Positions 38,599-48,953 of a stretch of DNA of 64,000 nucleotides are shown in pieces; position 1 is the first letter of the stretch, and each line of letters opens with the position of its first letter. The notes under the pieces were generated by a model. That model was not told where the DNA came from and did not search any database. It was given only the letters and a program-made list of their open reading frames with translations. The stretch lies in NCBI RefSeq assembly GCF_004770105.1, contig NZ_RQEY01000019.1:62001-126000 (forward strand), read 5' to 3'. Origin of the DNA: Leptospira andrefontaineae. Lineage in GTDB: Bacteria; Spirochaetota; Leptospiria; Leptospirales; Leptospiraceae. The position numbers and the translations under genes were made by a program.

Positions 38599-38754
38599 CT
38601 ATTGGAATCGGAATATTAATCCAAAGAATCTTATGGCCTCTCTTTGTCCATCCGCAATTGATTTATCATGTTTTTCTACTAAATGCGTATTACTTTAGGT
38701 CCAATTTTTTTTATAGGCTTGTCTATCGAATATATGATGTAAATCTCTACTTAG

Positions 38755-39237
38755 ATGGACAAACCGTATAGAAAGAACGTGGGAATGGTAGTCTTCAACT
38801 CTAAAGGAGAGGTTTTAGTAGGAGAAAGACTGAATTTTAAAGGCTCTTGGCAGTTTCCTCAAGGTGGAATAGATGATGGAGAAGATCCTAACTCGGCTGC
38901 TCAAAGAGAACTTTTAGAAGAAGTAGGCATCGAAGACGCTAAGATCATTGATGAATATCCAAGCTGGATCAATTATGATTTCCCCGAGTCCTTACATTTA
39001 AGCTCTAATTTAAAAAAGTATAAAGGCCAAACCCAAAAATGGTATCTTCTATATTGGAACGGTAAAGCAGAAGACTGTGATCTAACGGCTCATGAGCAAG
39101 AGTTTGAAAGAGTTAGATTCATTCCATTCCAAGAATGTCTTTCGACCGTAGTATCCTTTAAAAAAGATGTGTACCAAAAGTTAGTCCAAGAGTTCGAACC
39201 TAAGATCTTGGATTTTATGAAGAAGGGATCTTTCTAG
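38755..39237 (+). CDS. rppH: RNA pyrophosphohydrolase (Nudix, RppH-like)
   Basis: A 160-aa Nudix enzyme. The Nudix box is complete ([17 protein letters not shown] followed by LEEVGI), and the N-terminal [19 protein letters not shown] and [12 protein letters not shown] are the RppH/IalA type. RppH removes pyrophosphate from 5'-triphosphate mRNA ends and so starts decay; the same family also cleaves dinucleoside polyphosphates. Its stop directly abuts the globin ATG (TAGATG), so they are likely co-transcribed. Confidence 0.92.
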   Translation: MDKPYRKNVGMVVFNSKGEVLVGERLNFKGSWQFPQGGIDDGEDPNSAAQRELLEEVGIEDAKIIDEYPSWINYDFPESLHLSSNLKKYKGQTQKWYLLYWNGKAEDCDLTAHEQEFERVRFIPFQECLSTVVSFKKDVYQKLVQEFEPKILDFMKKGSF

Positions 39238-39666
39238 ATGAGTGCAACATTTTATACTCCTCCCGGAGGCCCTCCTCCTCCCAGTCCTCGTCTTAGAGAA
39301 TTGTTCTCAAAGGTTGGAGAAGATTCCATTAGGGAACTTGTTTCTGTTTTTTATGATCAAATAGCTATCAGCGAAATTCGTGGAATGTTTCCAGAAGATC
39401 TAGAAGAGAGCAAAGTAAAGTCTGCTGACTTTATGGTGCAAGTTCTAGGAGGTCCGCCCTATTATGTTCAAAAATATGGGCCTCCAAAAATGAGAGCCAG
39501 ACATCTTCCGTTTCCGATCGACGAAAAAGCTAGAAGAGTCTGGCTTTCCTGTTACCGCAAAGCGATAAAAGATTGGGAAGCAGACGAAGAATCTAAAGAG
39601 ATACTTTGGCAGTTTTTACAGGATTTCTCCTCTTGGATGGTAAATAAGGCTTCTTCTCAAGAATGA
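39238..39666 (+). CDS. Truncated haemoglobin, group II-like
   Basis: A 142-aa 2-on-2 globin. Key features: FYDQI near the B helix, [17 protein letters not shown] (C-E region), [22 protein letters not shown] with the proximal histidine, and ARRVWLSCY with the Trp typical of group II. Such proteins bind O2, NO or peroxides. A proline-rich N-terminus ([11 protein letters not shown]) is unusual. It is translated right after rppH. Confidence 0.9.
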   Translation: MSATFYTPPGGPPPPSPRLRELFSKVGEDSIRELVSVFYDQIAISEIRGMFPEDLEESKVKSADFMVQVLGGPPYYVQKYGPPKMRARHLPFPIDEKARRVWLSCYRKAIKDWEADEESKEILWQFLQDFSSWMVNKASSQE

Positions 39667-39701
39667 GGGAGTATAATTTAGCTGTAGGAGTTACAACGTG
39701 A

Positions 39702-39989
39702 ATGGCTGCAAAAAACGAATCTAGAGCAAAAATTAGGATCCGAGGAACCGTACAAGGAGTTGGTTTTAGATATTTTGTGCTACAAAGAGCACAAGAATGC
39801 CGACTGAAAGGTTACACCATGAATCTTCCAACTGGAGAAGTAGAAGTAGTGGTTGAAGGAGACAAAGTTTTTATAGAAGATTTGTACAAAGCAGTTCAAA
39901 GAGGGCCTTCTAAAGCAAAAGTAACGGAAGCTACAATCCATTGGGAAGATGCTAAAGGTACGTTTAGGACTTTCGAGATCAAACGTTAA
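39702..39989 (+). CDS. Acylphosphatase
   Basis: A 95-aa cytoplasmic enzyme that hydrolyses acyl phosphates such as carbamoyl phosphate and 1,3-bisphosphoglycerate. The phosphate loop RGTVQGVGFRYF holds the catalytic arginine, and GYTMNLPTGEVEV holds the catalytic asparagine. Length is typical. It is the third gene of the rppH-globin-acylphosphatase run (35 nt gap). Confidence 0.93.
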   Translation: MAAKNESRAKIRIRGTVQGVGFRYFVLQRAQECRLKGYTMNLPTGEVEVVVEGDKVFIEDLYKAVQRGPSKAKVTEATIHWEDAKGTFRTFEIKR

Positions 39990-40010
39990 TCTAATAATCC
40001 CTTTGGAAGG

Positions 40011-40028
40011 CCGATCCAGTTCGATCGG
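40011..40028 (+). terminator. Weak hairpin after the acylphosphatase gene
   Basis: CCGATC (40011-40016) and GATCGG (40023-40028) form a 6-bp stem with a 6-nt loop, followed by ATAAATTTT. It is a weak terminator candidate. Confidence 0.35.
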
Positions 40029-40073
40029 ATAAATTTTACTGACGAAACCTGGATTTTTTCGGAGAATGACTGT

Positions 40074-41198
40074 ATGCAAGCGAAGGATGCACATAAAAAT
40101 AAATTTCTGAAACTTGCGCTCCTCCGGATCCTCGGATCCATCTTTATCGTAATTATCTTACAAAACCCGATCTTCTCAGTCACTCCCACCCCTGTTTCTT
40201 TTATGAGTCCTGTTTATGCAGTTCAGGAAGACAAAGGTATCTTAAGACTGATCTCCATTTCTTCTATCAATGGAAAAACTGGACTTGTTTATACTGGAAC
40301 CCAAGAGAAGGGTATTCCGGTTTTTAGAAAACAGAACTATATTCTTTTTAGAACTTCTAAAGAACTGAATCTATTAAATTTAACTAATTCTAAAGTTAAG
40401 GCAATCAAAGGAACGAGAGATGCATTCCCAGGCAACAGCGGATTTTTAAAAGATAAATCCATTGTGATCTTCTCCAGAAAAAATGCAGATCGATGGGAAA
40501 CCGTTTTATACGATTACGAAAAGGAGAAAGAGATAAAATCTCTGCCAGGCTACCAACCTTACGTTTCTCCAGACCAAAAAAATTTAGTATTGATAGGCAA
40601 CGAAGTTCGTTACTCTGAACATGGAGAAGAATCTCTCAGAGTCCCGATCCATAAATATTCTTTAGAAACTTCCGAATTAAAAACTCTAGCTTGGATAGAA
40701 AGTGGGAAATTACAGATCACTGACGTATATACGATTGCGGAAGATCTGGTTTTAGTACGTGTAGCAACGGAGAAGGAAAACAGACTTTATAAACTTCCTT
40801 CTTTAACGGGAGAATTGATCAAATTTTCGGATCCATTCTACCCTTTTCCGATAAACCCTCAGTCCAAAGAACCAAGAGAAAACAAAGAGCAAGTAAATAT
40901 CAGTTTTAGTCCTGACGGAAAAGTTCTATCCTTCACAGAAAGAGCGGACGGAAAATTGGGGAACATAGTAGTTGTAGATCTAAAAACGAAACAAAGATAC
41001 GATTCTTCTTTTGTCGGTTGTTTCCCTGTGGTTAAAAACGGATCTGTTTATTTTTTAGGAGATCCTGAATTCGTAAAACAATCCAAGGACCAAGAATACA
41101 GACCTTATAATAATTATACTCTATACGAACTAGATTATAAAAAAGATAAGATCCGCTCTATTACTCCTATTTCCGGAAAAGTAGAACTCCTAGAATAG
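40074..41198 (+). CDS. Exported beta-propeller-like protein, unknown
   Basis: A 374-aa protein with an N-terminal membrane or signal segment (LRILGSIFIVIILQNPIF). The rest is strand-rich with repeated units that end in short D/K turns; INISFSPDGKVLSFTER-like text in the second half recalls TolB/PD40 repeats (here VNISFSPDGKVLSFTERADG). It is probably a periplasmic propeller. No catalytic motif is visible. It lies alone between the acylphosphatase gene and the convergent MFS gene. Confidence 0.7.
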   Translation: MQAKDAHKNKFLKLALLRILGSIFIVIILQNPIFSVTPTPVSFMSPVYAVQEDKGILRLISISSINGKTGLVYTGTQEKGIPVFRKQNYILFRTSKELNLLNLTNSKVKAIKGTRDAFPGNSGFLKDKSIVIFSRKNADRWETVLYDYEKEKEIKSLPGYQPYVSPDQKNLVLIGNEVRYSEHGEESLRVPIHKYSLETSELKTLAWIESGKLQITDVYTIAEDLVLVRVATEKENRLYKLPSLTGELIKFSDPFYPFPINPQSKEPRENKEQVNISFSPDGKVLSFTERADGKLGNIVVVDLKTKQRYDSSFVGCFPVVKNGSVYFLGDPEFVKQSKDQEYRPYNNYTLYELDYKKDKIRSITPISGKVELLE

Positions 41199-41234
41199 TC
41201 CAAAAACGTTTTCGTACTTTATTGCATTATACTT

Positions 41235-42515
41235 TCATGATGCAAATTCAGGTGTTTCTGAAAGTTTTGCTTCTTCCTTCTCTGTTGATACTGCAAAGAT
41301 CCCGAGAGCAGTGATTACGCATAATGCTCCCGCAAACATAAATGCGAGATCGTATTCTCCTTGTACAGTTCGGATATAACCCGCTCCGAATGCAGCGACT
41401 GCAGCTCCGATTTGGTGGAACGCAACCACCCAACCGAACATCAATCCCACTTTTTCTCTTCCGAATATTTTAGCAGTTAATGCAACTGTAGGTGGAACAG
41501 TAGCAATCCAATCTAATCCGTAAAACACTGCAAATATAGAAAGTTTATTTGATTCAGGATCAAATGCTTGGGGTAATAATAATAAGGAGATACCTCTCAG
41601 TCCATAATACATAAATAACAGAATTTTGTTATTCACTCTATCGGATAACCAACCTGAACCGACTGTTCCGATCAGATCGAAAATTCCCATGAGTGCCAAA
41701 AGACCTGCAGCTCTTACTTCCGGAATTCCATGATCAGAACATGCCGGAACTAAGTGAGTTCCTACGAGACCGTTTGTACTTGCTCCACATACAAAAAAAC
41801 TTCCTGCAAGAAGCCAAAAGTTTCTGGATCTTAATCCGACCTTGAGAGCGTTGATGGCTTCCATGAATGGATTTCCGGAAACAGGTAGGATTCCTTCTTC
41901 TTCACTTTTTGCCCCATAAGGTAAGAGTCCATATTGTTTAGGGGAGTCTTTCATTAAGAAAAATACTGTAGGAAGAAGTATCGCTAATATAGAAGCCACC
42001 GCATAAACTGCGTTTCTCCATCCTTCTTGCTCAGTTAGAGAGGCTAAAAACGGAAGAAAGACGATCTGTCCAGTAGCGGTACTCGCTGTTAAAATTCCCA
42101 TGAGAAGTCCTCTATGAGAAACGAACCAACGATTAACCACTGTAGCCCCTAAGACCAAGGCTGCCATTCCGGAACCGAATCCTACCATCACACCCCAAAG
42201 AACTACTAGTTCCCAGTTTGTTCGCATAATCGTCGTTAGCAGAATTCCCGAGATCAATAGTCCGAGCGCAAATACCATAATTCGTTTTATGCCAAAACGA
42301 TTCATGAGTCCTGCAGCGAATGGTCCAACTAATCCATACAATAAAAGATTTACGGAAACCGCGAACGAAATGGCAGATCTATCCCAACCGAATTCTTTTT
42401 CGAGAGGAACTATCAAAATTCCTGGCATGGATCTCACTCCAGCGGCAACGATCAAAGTGAAGAATGTAACGATCAAAACGATCCAGGCATAATGAAAAGA
42501 AAAACGTTTGCTCAA
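41235..42515 (-). CDS. MFS transporter
   Basis: A 426-aa transporter with twelve helices and a TTG start preceded by GAGG. The cytoplasmic loop between helices 2 and 3 (GLMNRFGIKRIMVFALG) is the MFS A-motif type, and the second half repeats it (GSGWLSDRVNNKILLF). Overall it resembles the oxalate/formate-antiporter and monocarboxylate branch. The substrate is unknown. Divergent from the gamma-glutamyltransferase gene. Confidence 0.88.
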   Translation of the reverse strand: MSKRFSFHYAWIVLIVTFFTLIVAAGVRSMPGILIVPLEKEFGWDRSAISFAVSVNLLLYGLVGPFAAGLMNRFGIKRIMVFALGLLISGILLTTIMRTNWELVVLWGVMVGFGSGMAALVLGATVVNRWFVSHRGLLMGILTASTATGQIVFLPFLASLTEQEGWRNAVYAVASILAILLPTVFFLMKDSPKQYGLLPYGAKSEEEGILPVSGNPFMEAINALKVGLRSRNFWLLAGSFFVCGASTNGLVGTHLVPACSDHGIPEVRAAGLLALMGIFDLIGTVGSGWLSDRVNNKILLFMYYGLRGISLLLLPQAFDPESNKLSIFAVFYGLDWIATVPPTVALTAKIFGREKVGLMFGWVVAFHQIGAAVAAFGAGYIRTVQGEYDLAFMFAGALCVITALGIFAVSTEKEEAKLSETPEFAS

Positions 42516-42570
42516 AGCTAGGCCTCTATAATTCGGACCGGGAGATTCTCTCGAATTCCCTATCTATGAT

Positions 42571-42600
42571 TTGACTATGGGGCTATTCAAAAGTTATAAA
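42571..42600 (+). promoter_or_regulatory. Sigma70-type promoter for the gamma-glutamyltransferase gene
   Basis: TTGACT (42571-42576), an 18-nt spacer, and TATAAA (42595-42600) match the consensus at 5 of 6 positions each. The start codon is at 42697, which leaves a leader of about 90 nt. Confidence 0.6.
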
Positions 42601-42621
42601 TTACGTTCGTTCCTTTCGAGG

Positions 42622-42670
42622 CTTTCTAATATAAAAAAATCTTGCTCGTTCTTTCGGAAGAATTAGAAAG
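42622..42670 (+). other. Structured leader of the gamma-glutamyltransferase mRNA
   Basis: CTTTCTAAT (42622-42630) can pair with ATTAGAAAG (42662-42670). Within it, TTCTT-TCGG-AAGAA (42649-42662) makes a small hairpin that overlaps the right arm by one base, so the two foldings nearly compete. The role is unknown. Confidence 0.35.
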
Positions 42671-42696
42671 ATCCTCTCCACAGTGAAGAGGAAATC

Positions 42697-44613
42697 ATGA
42701 AAAAAATCCTAACGTATTCTTTATCGGGAATGCTAGTAGTCGTTCTAGTTCTTGTAATATTCTATTACGCAACTTCGGGGCCTGGAGAAACGATAAGTTT
42801 CCAAGATCCGTATCATACGGAGAGGCCTAGTGCGCAAGGATCTAAATTAATGGTAGCAAGCGGTCATCCTTTGGCGACCAAAGCGGCTTTGGAAATATTA
42901 GAAAAAGGTGGGAATGCAGCGGATGCAGGAGTGGCAGCTCTTTTAGTCTTGAACGTGACCCAAGGAGAAGAGGCTTCATTTCCCGGAGTGGCCCCTTTAC
43001 TTTACTATGACCAAGCTGATAAAAAAGTTCATAGTTATATCGGAGTTGGGACTGCACCTGCAAAAGCTACTATAGAATATTTCAAGTCTCGGGGACATGA
43101 GTCTATTCCAATGTTGAAATATTCTTCACAATTGGTTCCTGCATCTCCGGATGTGATCGTTGCATTACTAAAAAAATACGGCACAAAATCTTTTGAAGAA
43201 GTAAGTAAACCTGCTATCCAAATAGCAGAAGAAGGTTTTCCAGTTCATAAAATTCTAATGAGGAATTTGAACATAGGAGTATTCAAAAGATTAGGTCTTA
43301 AGTTTTTACTTCCTTATAATGCAAAAATTTATGTGGGAGATAAATGGTGGAAACCACTTCATGCAGGAGAAAGATTTAAAAGACCAGCGTTATCCGCAAC
43401 ATTAAAAGAGTTGGCAGAAGCAGAGAAGGCCGCTTCTTCTTCCGGAAAAAACCGACTAGAGTCTCTGGAAGCTCTTAGAGATTATTTTTATAAAGGACCG
43501 ATTGCAGAAAAGATCGCCAAAGCCCACGAAGAACATGATGGTACTATGGCTAAGTCGGATCTAGTTAGATACAGCGCCGACTGGGAAGTTCCATTACAAG
43601 GAAATTATGGGCCTTATACAATCTTTTCCAATCGTACTTGGAACCAAGGTGCTGTTGTTCCGATCGTTCTACAAATTTTAGAAGGGATAGATCTAAAATC
43701 CATGGGGCATAACTCCAAGGAGTATGTTCATTCAGTGGTTCAGGCAATCGAACTAGCGATGGCGGATCGTGAAAAATATTTTGGAGATCCTGCTTATGTT
43801 TCGGTTCCGGAAAAAGGCCTACTCAGCAAAGAATATGCAGCGGAAAGAAGAAAACTTCTGCAATCCAAGGCCTTCGGAAAAATTCCGCCGCCGGGAAACC
43901 CATTCTTATTCGAATCTCCTGCTAACGCCAAAAAGATCGCATATCAAAAAGAAGATATTCTTGCAGTTAATGAGGAACCTCTCTTTGATCTTACTCCAAG
44001 TTTTTGGGAAAGGACAAATTCCGGAAAAATAGGAAGAGACACGACTTATCTAAGCATTATAGACTCTAAAGGAAATTCCTTATCCTTAACTCCAAGTGAT
44101 TTTCCCCAATCACCAATTATAGAAGGTGATATCACTTTAGGAATTAGAATGACCCAATTCCGTTTAGACCCAAATCATCCGTCCGCTTTGGTTCCGGGAA
44201 AAAGACCTACAATTACGCCTAACGCTTCCATGGTATTTAAAGACGGAAAATTTTGGATGAGCTTCGGGACTCCAGGCGGGGACATGCAAACTCAGGCAGT
44301 GGTCCAAGTATTCTTAAATTTAGTCGTTTTTGGAATGGATCCACAAGAAGCAGTGAATGCTCCACGTTTCCGATCTTTGAACTGGCCCGACGCCTTCTCC
44401 CCTCATAAATATTATCCGGGAAGAATAGAATTAGAAGAAGATATCTATAAAAAAGAAGGAAAAGCTCTCGAAGCTCTCGGTTACGAAGTCAAAGAAAGAG
44501 AAAAATGGGAATATGATTTTGGGGCTCCTTGTATTTCTTTAAAAGATCCTAAAACTGGGATTTTATATGGCGGGGCCGACCCAAGAAAAGAATCCTGGGC
44601 GGAAGGAAAATAA
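42697..44613 (+). CDS. Gamma-glutamyltransferase family protein
   Basis: A 638-aa protein with an N-terminal membrane anchor or uncleaved signal ([16 protein letters not shown]). The large-subunit part has [19 protein letters not shown]. The self-cleavage site is at the first threonine region of [11 protein letters not shown] (about residue 448), and the small-subunit part has [15 protein letters not shown] and [16 protein letters not shown] enzymes move gamma-glutamyl groups from glutathione. The usual TTH is TTY and the substrate-loop is divergent, so specificity may differ. Its own promoter lies upstream; an aldo/keto reductase gene follows 11 nt later. Confidence 0.88.
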   Translation: MKKILTYSLSGMLVVVLVLVIFYYATSGPGETISFQDPYHTERPSAQGSKLMVASGHPLATKAALEILEKGGNAADAGVAALLVLNVTQGEEASFPGVAPLLYYDQADKKVHSYIGVGTAPAKATIEYFKSRGHESIPMLKYSSQLVPASPDVIVALLKKYGTKSFEEVSKPAIQIAEEGFPVHKILMRNLNIGVFKRLGLKFLLPYNAKIYVGDKWWKPLHAGERFKRPALSATLKELAEAEKAASSSGKNRLESLEALRDYFYKGPIAEKIAKAHEEHDGTMAKSDLVRYSADWEVPLQGNYGPYTIFSNRTWNQGAVVPIVLQILEGIDLKSMGHNSKEYVHSVVQAIELAMADREKYFGDPAYVSVPEKGLLSKEYAAERRKLLQSKAFGKIPPPGNPFLFESPANAKKIAYQKEDILAVNEEPLFDLTPSFWERTNSGKIGRDTTYLSIIDSKGNSLSLTPSDFPQSPIIEGDITLGIRMTQFRLDPNHPSALVPGKRPTITPNASMVFKDGKFWMSFGTPGGDMQTQAVVQVFLNLVVFGMDPQEAVNAPRFRSLNWPDAFSPHKYYPGRIELEEDIYKKEGKALEALGYEVKEREKWEYDFGAPCISLKDPKTGILYGGADPRKESWAEGK

Positions 44614-44624
44614 AAGAGGTAAAA

Positions 44625-45644
44625 ATGAAAAAAAGAAGGCTTGGAAAAACCGGGATGGTGGTTTCCGAAATTTGTATGGGGACCATGACTTTCGGTTCCA
44701 GTTGTGATGAGAAAGAAGCACATCGAATTCTAGACAAAGCCTTCGATTCAGGAATAGATTTTTATGATACTGCTGAGATCTATCCTGTTCCTCCAGAAGC
44801 GGAGTATGTCCATGCAACTGAAAAAATTTTTGGTAATTGGTTAAAGACTAAGAAAAGAGAATCTATTCTGATCGCGACAAAAGTCTGCGGTCCTGGTCAT
44901 GGATGGTTCACTCCTCCAGTAAGAGAAGGTAAAACTGCACTCGATCGCAGAAATATCAGGGTAGCCATCGAAGGAAGTTTAAAAAGACTCGGAACAGATT
45001 ATATAGACTTATACCAAACACATTGGCCTGATCACGATTTCGGATTCGAAGAAACTTTAGAAGCTTTGACCGAATTGATCGACGAAGGTAAGGTCAGATA
45101 CATAGGAAGTAGTAACGAAACCGCTTGGGGAACCATGAAAAGTCTGGAAGTTTCCCACACGAATAAACTCGCAAGATACGAATCTATCCAAAACAATTTT
45201 AGTATTTTGAATAGAAGATTCGAAGACGCTCTTTCTGATATTTGCAGAAGAGAACAGATCAGCCTTCTTCCCTATTCTCCTTTAGCAGGAGGAGTATTGA
45301 CTGGAAAGTATAACGGCCCCACCCCACCTGAAAACGCAAGATTCACACGTTATTCAAAACTTCCAACAGAAAGACAAAGAAGGATGGCGCATCGTTTTCT
45401 GAATGAGGGAACACTTGCCTCTACAAAAGAATTGATAGAGATCGCTAAGGAAGCAGGGATCAGCGTAACTACTCTTTCCGTAGCTTGGTCAAAACAACAC
45501 GATTATGTTGCTTCTACAATTATTGGAGCAAATACAGTAGAACAATTAGAGGAAAGTTTAAAGGCTTCTGATCTAATTTTGTCTGACGATATCTTGAAAA
45601 AGATAGATGAGGTTTCTAAAAAGATTCCTTATCCTATGGGATGA
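44625..45644 (+). CDS. Aldo/keto reductase (Tas-like)
   Basis: A 339-aa NADPH-dependent reductase. The catalytic tetrad is visible: Asp and Tyr in [17 protein letters not shown], Lys in [10 protein letters not shown] and His in YQTHWPDHD. The YPVPP insertion is typical of the Tas/YajO branch. The fold is a soluble TIM barrel. It follows the gamma-glutamyltransferase gene after 11 nt and is probably co-transcribed. Substrate unknown. Its stop abuts that of the convergent lipoprotein gene. Confidence 0.93.
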   Translation: MKKRRLGKTGMVVSEICMGTMTFGSSCDEKEAHRILDKAFDSGIDFYDTAEIYPVPPEAEYVHATEKIFGNWLKTKKRESILIATKVCGPGHGWFTPPVREGKTALDRRNIRVAIEGSLKRLGTDYIDLYQTHWPDHDFGFEETLEALTELIDEGKVRYIGSSNETAWGTMKSLEVSHTNKLARYESIQNNFSILNRRFEDALSDICRREQISLLPYSPLAGGVLTGKYNGPTPPENARFTRYSKLPTERQRRMAHRFLNEGTLASTKELIEIAKEAGISVTTLSVAWSKQHDYVASTIIGANTVEQLEESLKASDLILSDDILKKIDEVSKKIPYPMG

Positions 45645-46343
45645 TCAATTCCCTCTCCAAACTTCTTCTTCGGAGATGACTTCATTTTTTTCTCCCGCGA
45701 AATTTGGAAATGATTTAAAAAAGCCGGTGATCAGATAAGGGATCACATCGAACATCGGCCCAGATCTACCTTCTCCTTCCACGTTTGCTTTTAAAAGTAC
45801 GCTGGAAGGAAGCCCCCTATAACGTTTTCCATCATAGATCACTAGTTTAAAGATCACATCGTAAAAATTTTCATAATAAGGACTAGCGCCCGAAATTCTG
45901 GAACTACCAAAATTTCCCATAAATGCAAAAGGAGAATATCCTCCGACACTTCCTAAAATAGGTACTGCTGCCAATCTACTAGAAGTGCCACCATATGAAT
46001 GATATCTCATACCTCTTGCACTAGTCCACCCTCCGAAAGCACCCAGATCCGTTTTATGATCGATTACACTTCCCCTTGGAAATATTAATATATCATAATG
46101 TATTAGTTGGTCTGCTCGGGAGATATCCACCTCTTTGTAACCCTTCTCCGCCAATTTTTCACGGATCAAATCCTCATTCTCACGGATGATAATAGGAGGC
46201 GCCTGGCCAAAAAAAGGAAGGAATGCGTAGGTTTTTTCGTAGTAACGAATATGGTCCGATCTTTCTACCTCTACTTGGGATTTTACCTGTAGAGGAGAAC
46301 AAAAATTGCATCCTAATAATAGCAAAAGGATCAGAACTCTCAT
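45645..46343 (-). CDS. Putative lipoprotein with DUF4136-like core
   Basis: A 232-aa protein with leader MRVLILLLLLGC and lipobox-like LLLG-C at about residue 12. The pattern of the mature part (YAFLPF early, then IREKLAEKGYKEVDISRADQ and a long glycine/serine stretch near the middle) recalls DUF4136 lipoproteins, but this is a soft match. Probably anchored in a membrane on the periplasmic side. Function unknown. Confidence 0.65.
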   Translation of the reverse strand: MRVLILLLLLGCNFCSPLQVKSQVEVERSDHIRYYEKTYAFLPFFGQAPPIIIRENEDLIREKLAEKGYKEVDISRADQLIHYDILIFPRGSVIDHKTDLGAFGGWTSARGMRYHSYGGTSSRLAAVPILGSVGGYSPFAFMGNFGSSRISGASPYYENFYDVIFKLVIYDGKRYRGLPSSVLLKANVEGEGRSGPMFDVIPYLITGFFKSFPNFAGEKNEVISEEEVWRGN

Positions 46344-46442
46344 TATATTCTTTCGACCGGATCGAACTTAATTTTACTCCCAAATCGGATCGTTTTCATT
46401 TAAAATTCGATCGTTTTGTGTAAAAGTTTTAGAAAATGGACC

Positions 46443-47132
46443 TTACCGATTTCCGATCATCTGTTCCAGGTCTTCTGCTTTTCCGAATAGAACTAATATA
46501 TCTCCTTCCGACAATACCAGATTAGGAGAAGGAATTCCTAAAACTTCTTCGTCTTTTCGATCCGATTTTCTTCTGGTCTTTTTAGGTCTTTTGACTGTGA
46601 TCAGATTTAAGTTCCATTCTTCTCTAAGTTTTGCACCTTGAACAGTTTTGCCTTGCATATGTTTTGGGACAACAGCTTCTAAGATCCTATAATCCTGTCC
46701 AAGTAAGGTTACACCTTTTACGCTACTATTTGCAAGTTGTTCCGCCATAGAATGAGCGGCTTGTTCTTCCGGATTGAATAAGTTCTCGATCCCTAACATC
46801 TGCAAAACTCTTTTATTCAGATCAGATTGGTATCGAGCGAATATATTGACCGCACCTATCTTTTTTAAAGAGTCCGCAGTAACGATCAGATTTTCGAAAT
46901 TATCTCCGATAGCTAAAACCACCGCATCCATCTCATCCAAACCATGCTCTTTCAATTCCGATTCGTCAGTAGAATCTATCGCAACACAGTAAGTAGAAAA
47001 TTCTCTGATACGATCTATCTTGCTTTTATCCTGATCAACAGCTGTGACTTCTTGTCCGTCTTCATAAAGTCGTTTTACAAGTTCTATCCCGAAATCTCCG
47101 AGGCCGATGACAGCGATCCTTTTCTTTCTCAT
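46443..47132 (-). CDS. TrkA-type potassium channel regulator (KTN/RCK)
   Basis: A 229-aa cytoplasmic protein. The Rossmann motif VIGLGDFGIELVKRLYEDG and the following acidic VDQDKSK bind NAD(H) or ATP, and a TrkA-C domain (RCK_C, about residues 150-229) ends the protein. It gates the TrkH pore encoded 12 nt upstream in the same operon. Confidence 0.94.
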   Translation of the reverse strand: MRKKRIAVIGLGDFGIELVKRLYEDGQEVTAVDQDKSKIDRIREFSTYCVAIDSTDESELKEHGLDEMDAVVLAIGDNFENLIVTADSLKKIGAVNIFARYQSDLNKRVLQMLGIENLFNPEEQAAHSMAEQLANSSVKGVTLLGQDYRILEAVVPKHMQGKTVQGAKLREEWNLNLITVKRPKKTRRKSDRKDEEVLGIPSPNLVLSEGDILVLFGKAEDLEQMIGNR

Positions 47133-47144
47133 GCAAACCTTCCT

Positions 47145-48947
47145 TTAACCGACCACAACATATTCTTCGGGATACCAGTATCTTCTAGGTTTCCGTTTTG
47201 GAACAAAAGCTAATAACACAGTTAGCACTCCAACTCTTCCCACGAACATTACAAAACATAAAAGTAATTTTCCAGGCGCTTCAAACTTAGAGGTGATCCC
47301 TCTAGAAAGACCGGTGGTCCCGTACGCGGAAACTACCTCGTAACAAATATCCAGAAAAGGCATAGGTTTCTCGAAACAGACCAAAAATAAGATCCCGGAG
47401 AATATTATAAACATTGAAAGTACAATTGCGACAGATGCTCTGGAAAGAGAATTTTCTGCGACAGTTCTTCCGAAAACATCCACTCTTTCCTTTCCTGTAA
47501 AGAATTGATTAAATTGTAAGACCGCAAGCGCTAGTGTAGAAGTTTTGATACCTCCTCCGGTAGAATTTGGAGAAGCGCCCACCCACATCAAAAATAGACT
47601 TACGAATACCATCGGGATTCCCATGGAAGAAATATCCAGTGTATTAAAGCCCGCCGTCCTTGTTGTGACTGAATAGAATAAAGAATGAAATGCCTGGTCA
47701 TACCAGCTCAAGTCCTTCAAACTAAAATTCCTTTCTAAGATCCAGTAGGATATCCAACCGAAGAGTAATAAGAACAATGTAGTGATCAGGATCAGCTTAG
47801 AGCCCAAGGAAAAACGATACCTAAAAGATTCTCCATCGAATCTAATTTTTTTTAAAAGTTGATTTACGGTCGGAAAACCTAACCCGCCGAGCACAATCAA
47901 GATCATCAATGTAGAAATAAATGTATAAGACTCTCTAAAATAAGGTTCCGCTAATCCTTTTGGAAAAAGTGCAAAGCCCGCATTACAAAATCCTGTTATA
48001 GAATGAAATATAGATTGAAAGATAAGTTCTTTTTGGGAAAACCCCAGGTCTTTCGGAAAAGTAAAGTATAGAAAAACGGAACCGATCCCTTCTATCGCAA
48101 ATGTTTGGTAGGCAACCTGTTTTAAGATCGAACCTGCTCTTCCTATCGATTCTTGGCTGAACAGATCTTTTACGATCAGTTTTTCAGTAACAGATACCTG
48201 TCCTTCCAGAACCAATGCAAAAAATACGGTCAATGTCATTAGCCCCAGACCACCTAGCTGAACAAGAACCATCAAGATGACCTGTCCCGTTCCGGTTAAA
48301 TCCTGGGAAACATCTATCGTACTTAAACCTGTGACACATACTGCACTTACCGCAGTGAAAAAAAGATCCACTAATTGAAGAGGTCTTGCTTCTGCTCGAG
48401 GAAGGCATAATGCAGCTGTTCCCAAAAAGATCAGAATCGCAAAACTTCCAGTCATCACTAAAGAAGGAGAAATTTTTCCGAGAGAAAGTCTGGCCCTTCT
48501 TAAAAAATGTGCGAACCCACCGAATGCTAAGGTCAATTGGCTTAATGTTAAAAACAAGAGCACAACTTCTTCCGTTCTCTGTTGGGAAAGAATGGATTCT
48601 ATTTTTTCTTCGAAGAAGAATTGCAAGATCACCAGTAAGACTACAAATGTTTCTATCTTATGAAATTTTAAATAAGCCTTATATGGATTTAATGTGAATA
48701 GAAAACTTAGAAATTCATAAATTACCAGGTACCAAACTATGGTCATGGTAACTAGACGAAGCGGATGGATCCATTCAGGTGGGTAATAAAACCCGTATAG
48801 AAAGATCAGTATAAAAAGAGAAATAACCCCGGAGACTCCGAATATAAATCTTAAAATAGGTTTTATATTCTCTTCGAAGAAGATAGAGATCCTTCCCCAT
48901 TCGGAAACTAGTTTTGTCCGTAACGCGGGATCTAAAAAAGGATTCAT
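47145..48947 (-). CDS. TrkH-type potassium transporter membrane subunit
   Basis: A 600-aa polytopic protein. The N-terminal 150 residues add extra helices to the TrkH core. Filter-like segments occur as SAVCVTGLSTIDVS, HSITGFCNAGFALF, TTRTAGFNTLDIS and SAYGTTGLSRGIT, the four-repeat TrkH/KtrB pattern. Together with TrkA it takes up K+. It lies in a minus-strand cluster with the adenosine-deaminase-like and unknown genes upstream. Confidence 0.94.
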   Translation of the reverse strand: MNPFLDPALRTKLVSEWGRISIFFEENIKPILRFIFGVSGVISLFILIFLYGFYYPPEWIHPLRLVTMTIVWYLVIYEFLSFLFTLNPYKAYLKFHKIETFVVLLVILQFFFEEKIESILSQQRTEEVVLLFLTLSQLTLAFGGFAHFLRRARLSLGKISPSLVMTGSFAILIFLGTAALCLPRAEARPLQLVDLFFTAVSAVCVTGLSTIDVSQDLTGTGQVILMVLVQLGGLGLMTLTVFFALVLEGQVSVTEKLIVKDLFSQESIGRAGSILKQVAYQTFAIEGIGSVFLYFTFPKDLGFSQKELIFQSIFHSITGFCNAGFALFPKGLAEPYFRESYTFISTLMILIVLGGLGFPTVNQLLKKIRFDGESFRYRFSLGSKLILITTLFLLLFGWISYWILERNFSLKDLSWYDQAFHSLFYSVTTRTAGFNTLDISSMGIPMVFVSLFLMWVGASPNSTGGGIKTSTLALAVLQFNQFFTGKERVDVFGRTVAENSLSRASVAIVLSMFIIFSGILFLVCFEKPMPFLDICYEVVSAYGTTGLSRGITSKFEAPGKLLLCFVMFVGRVGVLTVLLAFVPKRKPRRYWYPEEYVVVG

Positions 48948-48953
48948 GTTCTA

